From Bosea sp. NBC_00550 (GTDB taxonomy: Bacteria; Pseudomonadota; Alphaproteobacteria; Rhizobiales; Beijerinckiaceae): a stretch of 64,000 nt of DNA. Positions 36,048 to 44,818 of this stretch are shown piece by piece (positions within the stretch are counted from its first letter, which is position 1; every line of letters starts with the position of its first letter). The notes beneath the pieces were generated by a model. It was not told the DNA's origin. It saw only the letters and a program-made list of their open reading frames with translations, and ran no database searches. A program made the translations under genes and the position numbers. The stretch is from contig NZ_CP102772.1 of the NCBI RefSeq assembly GCF_026020075.1, forward strand, positions 1,984,001-2,048,000, given 5' to 3'.

Positions 36048-36839
36048 TCAGGCTGTCGTCGTCGAGCTCTGCCCGGGACGCCAGACCAGCAGCCGCTTCT
36101 CGACCAGCGTCACCAGCGCGTCGATGGCGATGACGAAGATCGCCAGGATCAGCATGCCCGAGAAGACGCCGGTGACGTCGAAGACGCTCTCGGCCTCGTG
36201 GATCTTGTAGCCGAGCCCGGCGGACGAGCCGAGATATTCGCCCACGACCGCGCCGACCAGCGCGAAGCCGACCGAGGTATGCAGCGAGGAGAACATCCAG
36301 GTCAGCGCCGACGGCCAGTAGACATGCTTGAAGAGCTGGCGCTCGTTCATGCCGAGCATGCGCGCATTGGCCAGGATCGTCGGCGAGACCTCTCGCACGC
36401 CCTGGTAGACGTTGAAGAACACGATGAAGAAGACCAGCGTGAAGCCGAGCGCCACCTTCGACCAGATGCCGAGCCCGAACCAGAGCGCGAAGATCGGCGC
36501 CAGCACGACGCGCGGCAGGGCGTTCGCCGCCTTGATGTAGGGGTCGAACACCGCCGAGAGCAGCTCGCGCCGCGCAAAGGTGAAGCCGAACAGGATGCCC
36601 GCGAGCGAGCCGATGACGAAGGCTAGCACCGTCTCGGTCAGCGTGATGCCGAGATGCCAGTAGATGTCGGCGCTGGTGAGCTGCTTGAAGGTGCGCGTCA
36701 GCACGGCGACCGGCGTCGAGAAGAAGAACTGGATCGTCTTGACGTCGCCGAACAGGCTCGTCGTGGTCACCACATGCCAGATCAGCAGGAAGGCCAGCAT
36801 CACCAGGACCTGGAGCGAGAGGAGCTTCACGCGCTTCAT
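36048..36839 (-). CDS. NitT/TauT-type ABC transporter permease
   Basis: 263 residues, about six transmembrane helices, with the coupling-helix EAA-type motif ANARMLGMNERQLFKHVYWP and the family pattern of BPD_transp_1. It forms the inner-membrane channel for the ATPase encoded just upstream, with which it overlaps by four bases (ATGA). No binding protein adjoins; the closest candidate is at 31.6 kb. Confidence 0.9.
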   Translation of the reverse strand: MKRVKLLSLQVLVMLAFLLIWHVVTTTSLFGDVKTIQFFFSTPVAVLTRTFKQLTSADIYWHLGITLTETVLAFVIGSLAGILFGFTFARRELLSAVFDPYIKAANALPRVVLAPIFALWFGLGIWSKVALGFTLVFFIVFFNVYQGVREVSPTILANARMLGMNERQLFKHVYWPSALTWMFSSLHTSVGFALVGAVVGEYLGSSAGLGYKIHEAESVFDVTGVFSGMLILAIFVIAIDALVTLVEKRLLVWRPGQSSTTTA

Positions 36840-37714
36840 GATGCGTCTCCCCCGACCAGCTCCCGGCCCTCGCCCATCGCATAGGCCTTCTGCACCTCGA
36901 CGCGCAGCGAGGTCCAGATATCGCGATGGATCTCGTGGAAGGCCTTCTCCAGCCTGATGTCTGCGATGTCGCGCGGGCGCGGCAGGTCGACCTTGTAATC
37001 CGCGACGATCCCCGCCGCCGGCCCTGCCGACATCACCACGACCCGGTCGGACAGCGCGATCGCCTCTTCGAGATCGTGCGTCACGAACATCAGCGCCTTG
37101 CGGTCGCGCGACCAGAGATCGAGCAGGAGATTGCCCATGATCTGGCGGGTCTGCGCATCGAGTGGACCGAATGGCTCGTCCATCAGCAGGATCTCGGGAT
37201 TGCGGATCAGCATCTGGGCGAGGCTGACGCGCTTGCGCTGCCCGCCCGAGAGCATGTGCGGGTAGCGATCAACGAAGGTCCGCAAGCCCACGCGCGCCAG
37301 CCATTCGCGCGCCCGCTGGTCCGCCTCGCGCTCCGGCACGCCCATGGGCTCGAGCGCGACCTTGACGTTGTCCAGCGCCGTCTTCCACGGCATCAGCGCG
37401 TCCTGCTGGAAGAGATAGCCGGCGCGGCGGTTGAGACCCACAAGCGGCTTGCCGAAGATGCCGACCTTTCCGGCCGACGGCGAAAGCAGCCCCGCCGCCG
37501 CGTTGAGCAGCGTGGACTTGCCGCAGCCGGTCGGCCCGACGATCGAGACGAACTCGCCGGGATGGACCTTGAGGTCGATGCCCTTCACGGCCTGATAGCG
37601 GCCGCCATCGGCAAGGTGGAAGGTGATGTCGACACCGCCGAGCGCGACGGCCGGCTCATCCGGCGACGTCGCTCCTGCCCCCGCATGCGCCTGCGGGCGA
37701 TCCTGCAACTCCAT
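36836..37714 (-). CDS. NitT/TauT-type ABC transporter ATP-binding protein
   Basis: 292 residues. Walker A GPTGCGKSTLLNAAAG, Q-loop LFQQDALMPWKT, signature LSGGQRKRVSLAQML, Walker B ILLMDEPFGPLD, switch VTHDLEEA. The first 25 residues and last 30 extend beyond the core. Couples ATP hydrolysis to the permease downstream. Divergently transcribed from the DedA gene. Confidence 0.9.
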   Translation of the reverse strand: MELQDRPQAHAGAGATSPDEPAVALGGVDITFHLADGGRYQAVKGIDLKVHPGEFVSIVGPTGCGKSTLLNAAAGLLSPSAGKVGIFGKPLVGLNRRAGYLFQQDALMPWKTALDNVKVALEPMGVPEREADQRAREWLARVGLRTFVDRYPHMLSGGQRKRVSLAQMLIRNPEILLMDEPFGPLDAQTRQIMGNLLLDLWSRDRKALMFVTHDLEEAIALSDRVVVMSAGPAAGIVADYKVDLPRPRDIADIRLEKAFHEIHRDIWTSLRVEVQKAYAMGEGRELVGGDAS

Positions 37715-37914
37715 GAAACCCGTTTCCCCGTCGACCGCCGTCCCGGCGGTGCCGTCAGCTTGTTCTGCGTTGCGGAGATTAATAGGCGATCAGTCCGCGA
37801 AGGCAACGCCGTCGCGTGGTGCGGCCGCGCGTCGCTTGCATCGATCTGCTGCCGCGGCCATATGCCAGAACCGATCCATGCCAAGACCGATCTGCGGGAG
37901 CTGAACCGAACGCC

Positions 37915-38439
37915 ATGGCCGACCTCGAACAAGCCATGCACGCGCTCGTGGAGTTCATGCGCATCCATCAGCAATGGGCGATCCCGATCGTCTTCATGGT
38001 CGCCTTCGCCGAATGCGTCGCGATCCTGTCCTGGCTGGTGCCAGCGACCGTGTTCTTCACCACCTTCGGCGCCGTCGCGGGCGCTTCCGGCCTCAATCTC
38101 GTCCCGCTCGCACTCGCAGCTTCGCTCGGCGCCGGCAGCGGCTTCTGGGTGTCGTACTGGGCAGGCCTTCTGCTTGGCCCGCGCGTTCACGACTACTGGC
38201 CCTTCACCAAGAACCCGCAACTGCTCGATCGCGGCCACGCCTTCTTCGAGAAATGGGGGATCGCGAGCATCCTGATCGGGCACTTCTTCGGGCCGCTCAG
38301 GGCGGTGATCGCCATCGTCGCCGGCATCGTGAACATGCCGTTCTGGCAGTTCCAGCTCGCGAACTGGCTCGCCTCCTTCGCCTGGGGCTTCGGATTGCTC
38401 TACGGCGTCGGGCGGGTCAGCGAATTCTTCGCACGTTGA
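37915..38439 (+). CDS. DedA-family membrane protein
   Basis: 174 residues from the ATG giving MADLEQAMHALVEF (GGGAG 12 bases ahead); a longer frame upstream starts at a codon with no coding-like sequence. Multi-span membrane protein with ILSWLVPATVFFTTFG, GAGSGFWVSYWAGLLLG and the conserved HFFGPLRAVIAIVAGI motif. DedA proteins act as lipid scramblases/flippases, some recycling undecaprenyl phosphate. Slightly shorter than typical DedA (about 200 aa). Confidence 0.85.
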   Translation: MADLEQAMHALVEFMRIHQQWAIPIVFMVAFAECVAILSWLVPATVFFTTFGAVAGASGLNLVPLALAASLGAGSGFWVSYWAGLLLGPRVHDYWPFTKNPQLLDRGHAFFEKWGIASILIGHFFGPLRAVIAIVAGIVNMPFWQFQLANWLASFAWGFGLLYGVGRVSEFFAR

Positions 38440-38653
38440 GCGAGCCCGGAACCTGACTGTCCGGTGAACGCGGCATTGTGCGGCCGTTCAATTCCAAAGG
38501 CGCCTATTCGCGTCGTCGCATCGCGGCACGCCACTTTCATCGGCGAGCCCGGCGCGACACGCCGAACGGCCCTGGGCCGCCGGCGTCGTCCGTCGGCGGG
38601 ACCCGGCCCCCGGCGGATGCGATGATCCGGGCCGACCCTGTGAGGTCCATGCC

Positions 38654-39040
38654 ATGACGATGTCCCGTTTCCTCATCCCCCTCGTCGCGCTTGCCGCCAT
38701 GGGCGGTCAGGCTTTCGCCCAGACCGCGACGCAGCCGACTCCCTCCGCCAAGCCGGCAGCGCCCGTCACCGCGCCTGCCGCTCCCGCTGCACAGGCAGCC
38801 CCGGCAACCAAGCCGGCCACGCCTGCCGCCCAGCCCGTCGCGGCACAGGCCAAGAAGATCAATATCAACACGGCGACCGCAGCCGAACTCGACACGCTGA
38901 AGGGCATCGGCGAGGCCCGTTCCAAGAAGATCATCGAGGAACGCGGCAAGGCGAAATTCAAGGATTTCGCCGATCTGGTGAAGCGCGGCACCCTGCCGTC
39001 GAATGTCGAGGCCGAGATCAAGGACAAGATCACCTTCTGA
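38654..39040 (+). CDS. secreted helix-hairpin-helix (ComEA-like) protein
   Basis: 128 residues: signal peptide (MTMSRFLIPLVALAAMGGQA, cut near AFAQ), a long Ala/Pro linker (residues 25-70), then the C-terminal HhH pair KININ-TATAAELDTLKGIG and ARSKKIIEERGKAKFKDFADL. HhH domains bind DNA phosphate backbones non-specifically, as in the competence protein ComEA. Either a DNA-uptake protein or a periplasmic DNA-binding protein. A strong terminator follows immediately. Confidence 0.8.
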   Translation: MTMSRFLIPLVALAAMGGQAFAQTATQPTPSAKPAAPVTAPAAPAAQAAPATKPATPAAQPVAAQAKKININTATAAELDTLKGIGEARSKKIIEERGKAKFKDFADLVKRGTLPSNVEAEIKDKITF

Positions 39041-39060
39041 TCGGCTTCGGATATGCAAAA

Positions 39061-39085
39061 GCCTCCGGCGCAAGGCGCCGGAGGC
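39061..39085 (+). terminator. hairpin downstream of the ComEA-like gene
   Basis: Perfect 11-bp arms GCCTCCGGCGC and GCGCCGGAGGC with a 3-nt loop, 20 bases past the stop codon. Preceded by AAAA and followed by CTTCGC, so a T-run is weak, but position and stability fit a terminator. Confidence 0.7.
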
Positions 39086-39143
39086 TTCGCTGTGCCCGAT
39101 ACGGGCAAAGCGGAAAATCGAACCGCGCGGCCGCGCTGACTTG

Positions 39144-39242
39144 TCAGGCGAGGCCGAGCACCACGGCAAGCATCATCGCCAGCGACAACCCCAGCACCAC
39201 GCGGATGACCGCAGGCGTTTCAAGGATTCGCAGAAGTTCCAT
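39144..39242 (-). CDS. 32-residue membrane microprotein
   Basis: A very small ORF missed by size cutoffs. GAGGAGGCTGCG before the ATG is an excellent ribosome site. The peptide (MELLRILETPAVIRVVLGLS, then a hydrophobic end) is an amphipathic start followed by one membrane helix. It lies 48 bases after a second small membrane protein on the same strand. Tiny single-span proteins of this kind often tune respiratory or stress complexes; the target is unknown. Confidence 0.55.
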   Translation of the reverse strand: MELLRILETPAVIRVVLGLSLAMMLAVVLGLA

Positions 39243-39290
39243 CGCAGCCTCCTCTGATGAGCGGGCAAACACGAACGACCGACGCAAATC

Positions 39291-39521
39291 TCAATAGGCA
39301 AACATTTCGAGCGCGATCCAGGCGACCGCGGCGAGGACGAGCCCGGAAATCAGCACCGTCAGAACCGGCCGTCCGAGGAAGCCCTGCCGCGCCTCGACGG
39401 GCGTCTCGACCGCCGGATCGGCATCGCTGTGATCGTCGGCGCGCATCGGCGGCACCGGATCACCACCGCGAAGCTGCTCGACATCCTGCGGCGGCACTCT
39501 GGGTCGGGTATCGACCGTCAT
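39291..39521 (-). CDS. small single-span membrane protein
   Basis: 76 residues from the ATG giving MTVDTRPRVPPQDVEQLRGG, chosen because GGGAGA lies six bases upstream; a longer frame starts 39 bases earlier. A hydrophilic, proline- and acid-rich cytoplasmic part (about 50 residues) precedes one C-terminal membrane helix (VLTVLISGLVLAAVAWIALE), so it is tail-anchored. No known family. Probably co-transcribed with the 32-residue microprotein. Confidence 0.65.
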   Translation of the reverse strand: MTVDTRPRVPPQDVEQLRGGDPVPPMRADDHSDADPAVETPVEARQGFLGRPVLTVLISGLVLAAVAWIALEMFAY

Positions 39522-39606
39522 GACCGTCTCCCTGCGTTCAGCCGGACAGAAGACCGGCACCGCAACGGAAACGCCCGCGCATCAACAGTGTTCCTGCCAG
39601 CGCCCG

Positions 39607-39641
39607 AAAGAAAACGGGCGGCAGCCTTACAGCCACCGCCC
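39607..39641 (-). terminator. intrinsic terminator, minus strand, after ilvC
   Basis: On the minus strand a 10-bp stem (GGGCGGTGGC with GCTGCCGCCC, two wobble pairs, TGTAAG loop) is followed by GTTTTCTTTC. It lies between ilvC and the small membrane protein and would end the ilvC transcript. Confidence 0.6.
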
Positions 39642-39737
39642 GAAAACAGAAAGGACCTTTGATATCAGATTGTTGCAAGTCATTCCGGAATCAGATCCGG
39701 AACGACTTGAATCAATCCGGCAAGCCCGCGCCTTTGA

Positions 39738-39835
39738 CGTCATTCTCGGGCGCCGCGACGCGGCAATCCGAGAACCTCCTGTCGAAAAGGGCGCCCTTCC
39801 TTCACAAGATGCTCGGGTCAAGCCCGAGCATCACG
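39738..39835. repeat. dispersed palindromic repeat, family B, copy 1
   Basis: Composite palindrome with CGTCATTCTCGGGCG at one end and the hairpin GATGCTCGGG-TCA-AGCCCGAGCATC at the other. A second copy lies at 44714-44810. Sits downstream of ilvC, a usual position for such elements. Confidence 0.75.
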
Positions 39836-39860
39836 GAGTGTGAAAGGCCTCGGTTCTCGC

Positions 39861-39889
39861 CTTGTCGACCAGGGCCTTGGCCTTGATCC
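39861..39889 (-). repeat. 29-bp partial duplicate of the ilvC 3' end
   Basis: Matches 39956-39984 (the last codons of ilvC, reading IKAKALVDK on the minus strand) in 28 of 29 bases, 95 bp apart in the same orientation. It lies past the ilvC stop. Likely the remains of a local duplication or of a former longer gene end. Confidence 0.7.
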
Positions 39890-39943
39890 CAAAGGCCCGG
39901 CGGAAGCCGGGCCGTCGCGGAACAAAAGATCCTGGATCAACCC

Positions 39944-41643
<1,700 letters not shown>

Positions 41644-41663
41644 GGTCGGCGGAAATCTCCAGT

Positions 41664-41678
41664 ACCGTACGTTACGGT
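41664..41678. promoter_or_regulatory. TetR operator candidate ACCGTA-CGT-TACGGT
   Basis: 15-bp perfect inverted repeat 20 bases upstream of the TetR start codon, so within the promoter/leader of the tetR-ilvC unit. Size and symmetry are typical for TetR-family operators. It is also 108 bp upstream of the divergent DUF924 gene, which may be co-controlled. Confidence 0.6.
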
Positions 41679-41786
41679 TCAGGCATCTAGCGCAGCCACA
41701 GATCGCGGGCAAGCGTTATTCGGGGTGGCGGCGCGCCAGAGAAGAATTATCTCCGGAGTTCGATGGCCTGATGAACGGAGAGACCT

Positions 41787-42332
41787 ATGACCTTGCCCAC
41801 CGCCGCCGATATCGTCGCTTTCTGGCGCCAGGCCGGGCCTGAGAAATGGTTCGCCAAGGACGAGGCCTTCGATGCCGAGATTATCAGGCGCTTCCTGCCC
41901 GCGCATGAAGCCGCGGCGGCGGGCGAGCTCGCCGATTGGGAGGAAACGCCCGAGGGCGTCTATGCCCTGCTGATCCTGCTCGACCAGTTCCCGCGCAACA
42001 TGTTCCGCGACAGTCCGCGTGCCTTCGCCACGGATGCCCAGGCCCTTACCATCGCGGGGCACGCCATCGCAGGCGGATTCGACGAAGCCTATCAGGCACC
42101 CGAGAAGCGCTTCTTCTACATGCCCTTCATGCACTCCGAGAAGCTGGCGGATCAGGAGCGCTGCATCGCGCTCTGCGCCGCGGCCGATGACCCCGAAGGG
42201 GTCAGATATGCGGAGGTCCATCGCGACATCATCCGCGATTTCGGCCGCTTCCCGCATCGCAATCCGGTGCTGGGGCGCGATACCACGGCCGAGGAAAGGA
42301 GCTTCCTGACCGAGGGCGGTTTCGCAGGCTGA
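41787..42332 (+). CDS. DUF924-family protein
   Basis: 181 residues matching DUF924 (TPR-like, bacterial): IVAFWRQAGPEKWFAKDEAFD at the start, YALLILLDQFPRNMFRDSPRAFATD and FFYMPFMHSEKLADQERC in the middle, and FGRFPHRNPVLGRDTTAEE at the end, all in the family order. Function is unknown. Divergent from the tetR-ilvC unit. Confidence 0.9.
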   Translation: MTLPTAADIVAFWRQAGPEKWFAKDEAFDAEIIRRFLPAHEAAAAGELADWEETPEGVYALLILLDQFPRNMFRDSPRAFATDAQALTIAGHAIAGGFDEAYQAPEKRFFYMPFMHSEKLADQERCIALCAAADDPEGVRYAEVHRDIIRDFGRFPHRNPVLGRDTTAEERSFLTEGGFAG

Positions 42333-42360
42333 AGCTCATTCAATCAGCCCGGGAAACAAC

Positions 42361-42457
42361 CCGTCATCCCTGGCTTGGCCCGGGATCCATCGTGGGGCGC
42401 CGCGCTCTGCAATGGATCCCGGATCGGCGCCGCTTCGCGGCTTGTCCGGGATGACGG
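42361..42457. repeat. dispersed palindromic repeat, family C, copy 1
   Basis: Between convergent genes. Outer arms CCGTCATCCC (42361-42370) and GGGATGACGG (42448-42457), inner GGGATCCATCG and AATGGATCCCGGATC. Copy 2 is at 60512-60598, and a fragment at 14146-14187. Confidence 0.85.
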
Positions 42458-42479
42458 CGGGTTTCCCGATCTTATCCTG

Positions 42480-42704
42480 TCAACCCTGCTGGCTCGCCAT
42501 ACGCTGCAGGAAGATCGCCGCGATCGTCAGAAGGAAACCGACCCACCATAGTGGCGAGCGCAGACTCGAACCGCTGCCGAGCGGCTCAGCCTTGGCCCGG
42601 CCGGACAGGCGCAACAGCACCGGGCCGGCGAGGCAGAGAAAGCCGACGACGCCGAGCCCGAGCGCGATCAGGCTGAGCTGGTCGGGCCTCAGCGCCATCA
42701 TCAC
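42480..42704 (-). CDS. small two-span membrane protein coupled to ilvN
   Basis: 74 residues with two hydrophobic helices (about 10-30 and 52-66) and a basic loop. Its ATG overlaps the ilvN stop by four bases (ATGA), so it is translated from the ilvN mRNA. I know no function; conserved small membrane ORFs downstream of ilvN would suggest a link with BCAA metabolism or transport, but this cannot be shown here. Confidence 0.65.
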   Translation of the reverse strand: MMMALRPDQLSLIALGLGVVGFLCLAGPVLLRLSGRAKAEPLGSGSSLRSPLWWVGFLLTIAAIFLQRMASQQG

Positions 42705-43243
42705 ATCGCCTCCGGCCCGCGGCTCATCGCCGCGATGCCGGTGCGCGAAACTTCCGTGAGGCCGACCACCGTCATCATCTTGATGAAGCGCTCGATCTCC
42801 TCGGTCGAGCCTGTCAATTCGAACACGAAGGAGGTCAAAGAGGCATCGAGCGTCCGCGCGCCGAAGGCCGAAGCCAGCCGCATCGCCTCGACGCGATGCT
42901 CGCCCTTGCCGACCACCTTGATCAGCGCGAGCTCGCGCTCCAGCGCCTCGCCCTGCTCGGTCAGGTCGACGACCCGGTGCACCGGCACCAGACGGTCGAG
43001 ATGCGCCTTGATCTGGTCGATCACATTGGCGGTGCCCGAGGTCACGACCGTGATGCGCGAGATGTGCTTGTCATGCTCGGTCTCGGAAACGGTGAGGCTC
43101 TCGATGTTGTAGCCGCGCCCCGAGAACAGCCCGGCGATGCGGGCAAGAACGCCCGGTTCGTTGTCGACGATCACCGCCAGCGTATGGCGGGCGACCGGCT
43201 GGGACTTCGGAGCGTTCGGGTAATGGCTGGCGGGCTTCGACAT
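42701..43243 (-). CDS. ilvN: acetolactate synthase small regulatory subunit
   Basis: 180 residues. N-terminal ACT domain HTLAVIVDNEPGVLARIAGLFSGRGYNIESLTV (residues 19-51) is the valine-binding feedback-inhibition site; the C-terminal domain (ELALIKV onward) contacts the catalytic subunit. Length and motifs match IlvH/IlvN long form. It controls the IlvB enzyme encoded 1.6 kb upstream on the same strand. Confidence 0.95.
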   Translation of the reverse strand: MSKPASHYPNAPKSQPVARHTLAVIVDNEPGVLARIAGLFSGRGYNIESLTVSETEHDKHISRITVVTSGTANVIDQIKAHLDRLVPVHRVVDLTEQGEALERELALIKVVGKGEHRVEAMRLASAFGARTLDASLTSFVFELTGSTEEIERFIKMMTVVGLTEVSRTGIAAMSRGPEAM

Positions 43244-43291
43244 GACGGACCTGCAGGCGGGTTGGAGCGAAAGATTGGCGGAGAGTAAGAT

Positions 43292-43981
43292 TCAGGACTG
43301 GCGCAGATCGACGAGGGCGGACTCGTCCACCTCGTCATGGGCTACGATCCAGGGCTCGTCGAGCGCGGCCGCGAGCCATTCGCGATAGGCCGGCAGCGCT
43401 AGCACAGCGCGCATGTAGTCCTGCGAAACCGGATCGATGGCGATGCCATAGGTGTCGAGGCGGGTGACGACCGGCGCGTACATCGCGTCCGCCGCCGAGA
43501 AGGCGCCATAGAGGAAAGGCCCCTCGCCTGCCCCGCCGAAACGCTCGCGCGCCTGCCGCCAGATGCCGGTGATCCGCTCGACATCGCGGGCCACATCCGC
43601 GCCGCGATCACGCGCCGCATAACGCTTGCCGAGGTTCATCGGGCAGGCGCCGCGCAGCGCCGTGAAGCCCGCATGCATCTCGCTGCAGGCGGCGCGGGCC
43701 TGGGCGCGGGCGGCGGGGTCGCTCGGCCAGATGCCTGCATCGGGATGCGTCTCATGGAGATACTCGATGATCGCCAGCGTCTCCCAGACCGCGAGATCGC
43801 CATCGATCAGCGTCGGCACGGTGCCGCCGCTGCCCGGCGCCTCAGCGAAGACGGTCTGCTTGAAGCCGGGCTCGTCGAGCAGGACGAGCTTCTCCGAAAA
43901 GGCGATGCTCTTGACGCGCATTAGCAGCCAGGCCCGGAGCGACCAGGACGAATAGCACTTGTTGCCGATCAGCAGCTTCAT
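43292..43981 (-). CDS. glutathione S-transferase
   Basis: 229 residues. Thioredoxin-like N-terminal half (KLLIGNKCYSSWSLRAWLLM, with the catalytic Ser/Cys region CYSSWSLR; GGTVPTLIDGDLAVWETLAI as the cis-Pro and glutathione-binding stretch) and an all-helical C-terminal half. The family has detoxification or isomerase roles. ATGA overlap with the racemase-like gene upstream. Confidence 0.9.
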   Translation of the reverse strand: MKLLIGNKCYSSWSLRAWLLMRVKSIAFSEKLVLLDEPGFKQTVFAEAPGSGGTVPTLIDGDLAVWETLAIIEYLHETHPDAGIWPSDPAARAQARAACSEMHAGFTALRGACPMNLGKRYAARDRGADVARDVERITGIWRQARERFGGAGEGPFLYGAFSAADAMYAPVVTRLDTYGIAIDPVSQDYMRAVLALPAYREWLAAALDEPWIVAHDEVDESALVDLRQS

Positions 43982-44688
43982 GCGGCGACGCTCTCGGTTT
44001 CGCCGACGAAATCAAGCGCCGCAGCGACATGCAGCGCGGTGGTGTCGAAGACGGGCATCGCGAAATCCGCCTGCGAGACCAGAAGCCCGATCTCCGTGCA
44101 GCCGAGGATGACGCCGTCGGCGCCCTCCTCCCGCGCCGCACGCTCGACGATGGCGCGATAGCGCTCGCGCGAATCCGGCTCGACGCGACCGCGGCACAAT
44201 TCCTCGTAGATCACGCGATGCACCTCGTCGCGCTCCTGCGGCTGCGGCACCAGCGCCTCGACGCCGAAGGCCTTCAGCCGGTCGCGATAGAAGCTCTGCT
44301 CCATGGTGAAGCGCGTCGCCAGCAATAGCGGCCGGCGCGCGCCGGAGGCGAGGATTGCCCGCGCCGTCACATCGGCCAGGTGCAGGAAGGGTAGCTTGGT
44401 CGCGGCGGTGATCTGGTCCGCCACCTTGTGCATGGTGTTGGTGCAGAGCACGAGGCAGGAGGCACCGGCGCGCTCCAGCCGCCGCCCGCTCTCGGCCAGC
44501 GCCGCACCGGCTGCCGCCCAATCGCCCTGCGCTTGCATCTCGGCGATGCCAGCGAAATCGACCGAATGCAGCAGGACATCGGCCGAGTGCAGCCCACCCG
44601 AGCGCGCCCGCACGACTTCATTGAGCAGCCGGTAGTAGACCGCGGTCGATTCCCAGCTCATGCCGCCGATCAGGCCAATGGTATTCAT
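43978..44688 (-). CDS. aspartate/glutamate racemase-family protein
   Basis: 236 residues. The two catalytic cysteines sit in LVLCTNTMHKVAD and GVILGCTEIGLL, the hallmark pair of the Asp/Glu racemase superfamily; GLIGGMSWESTAVYYRLLNE is the standard N-terminus of the YgeA-like subgroup. It could racemise an amino acid or act on a hydantoin-like substrate. Coupled to the GST gene. Confidence 0.85.
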   Translation of the reverse strand: MNTIGLIGGMSWESTAVYYRLLNEVVRARSGGLHSADVLLHSVDFAGIAEMQAQGDWAAAGAALAESGRRLERAGASCLVLCTNTMHKVADQITAATKLPFLHLADVTARAILASGARRPLLLATRFTMEQSFYRDRLKAFGVEALVPQPQERDEVHRVIYEELCRGRVEPDSRERYRAIVERAAREEGADGVILGCTEIGLLVSQADFAMPVFDTTALHVAAALDFVGETESVAA

Positions 44689-44713
44689 GCTGTTCCCCTT
44701 GCCGTGCCGCCAG

Positions 44714-44810
44714 CGTCATTCTCGGGCGGAGCAGAGCTTCGACCCGAGAATCTCTTTCAGAGCGAAACGCCCTTCGTCCTGAGATGCTCGGGTCAAGCCC
44801 GAGCATGACG
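44714..44810. repeat. dispersed palindromic repeat, family B, copy 2
   Basis: Ends CGTCATTCTCGGGCG and CCCGAGCATGACG; contains the hairpin ATGCTCGGG-TCA-AGCCCGAGCAT. Shares both ends and internal CGCCCTTC with copy 1 at 39738-39835. Lies between ilvB and the racemase gene. Confidence 0.8.
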
Positions 44811-44818
44811 ATGCCTCG

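Noticed and set aside
39676..39709. Imperfect 14-bp inverted repeat around TTCCGGA
   Set aside because: Contains a central mismatch and lies near the clearer terminator at 39607-39641; may just be part of the repeat-rich tail of ilvC.
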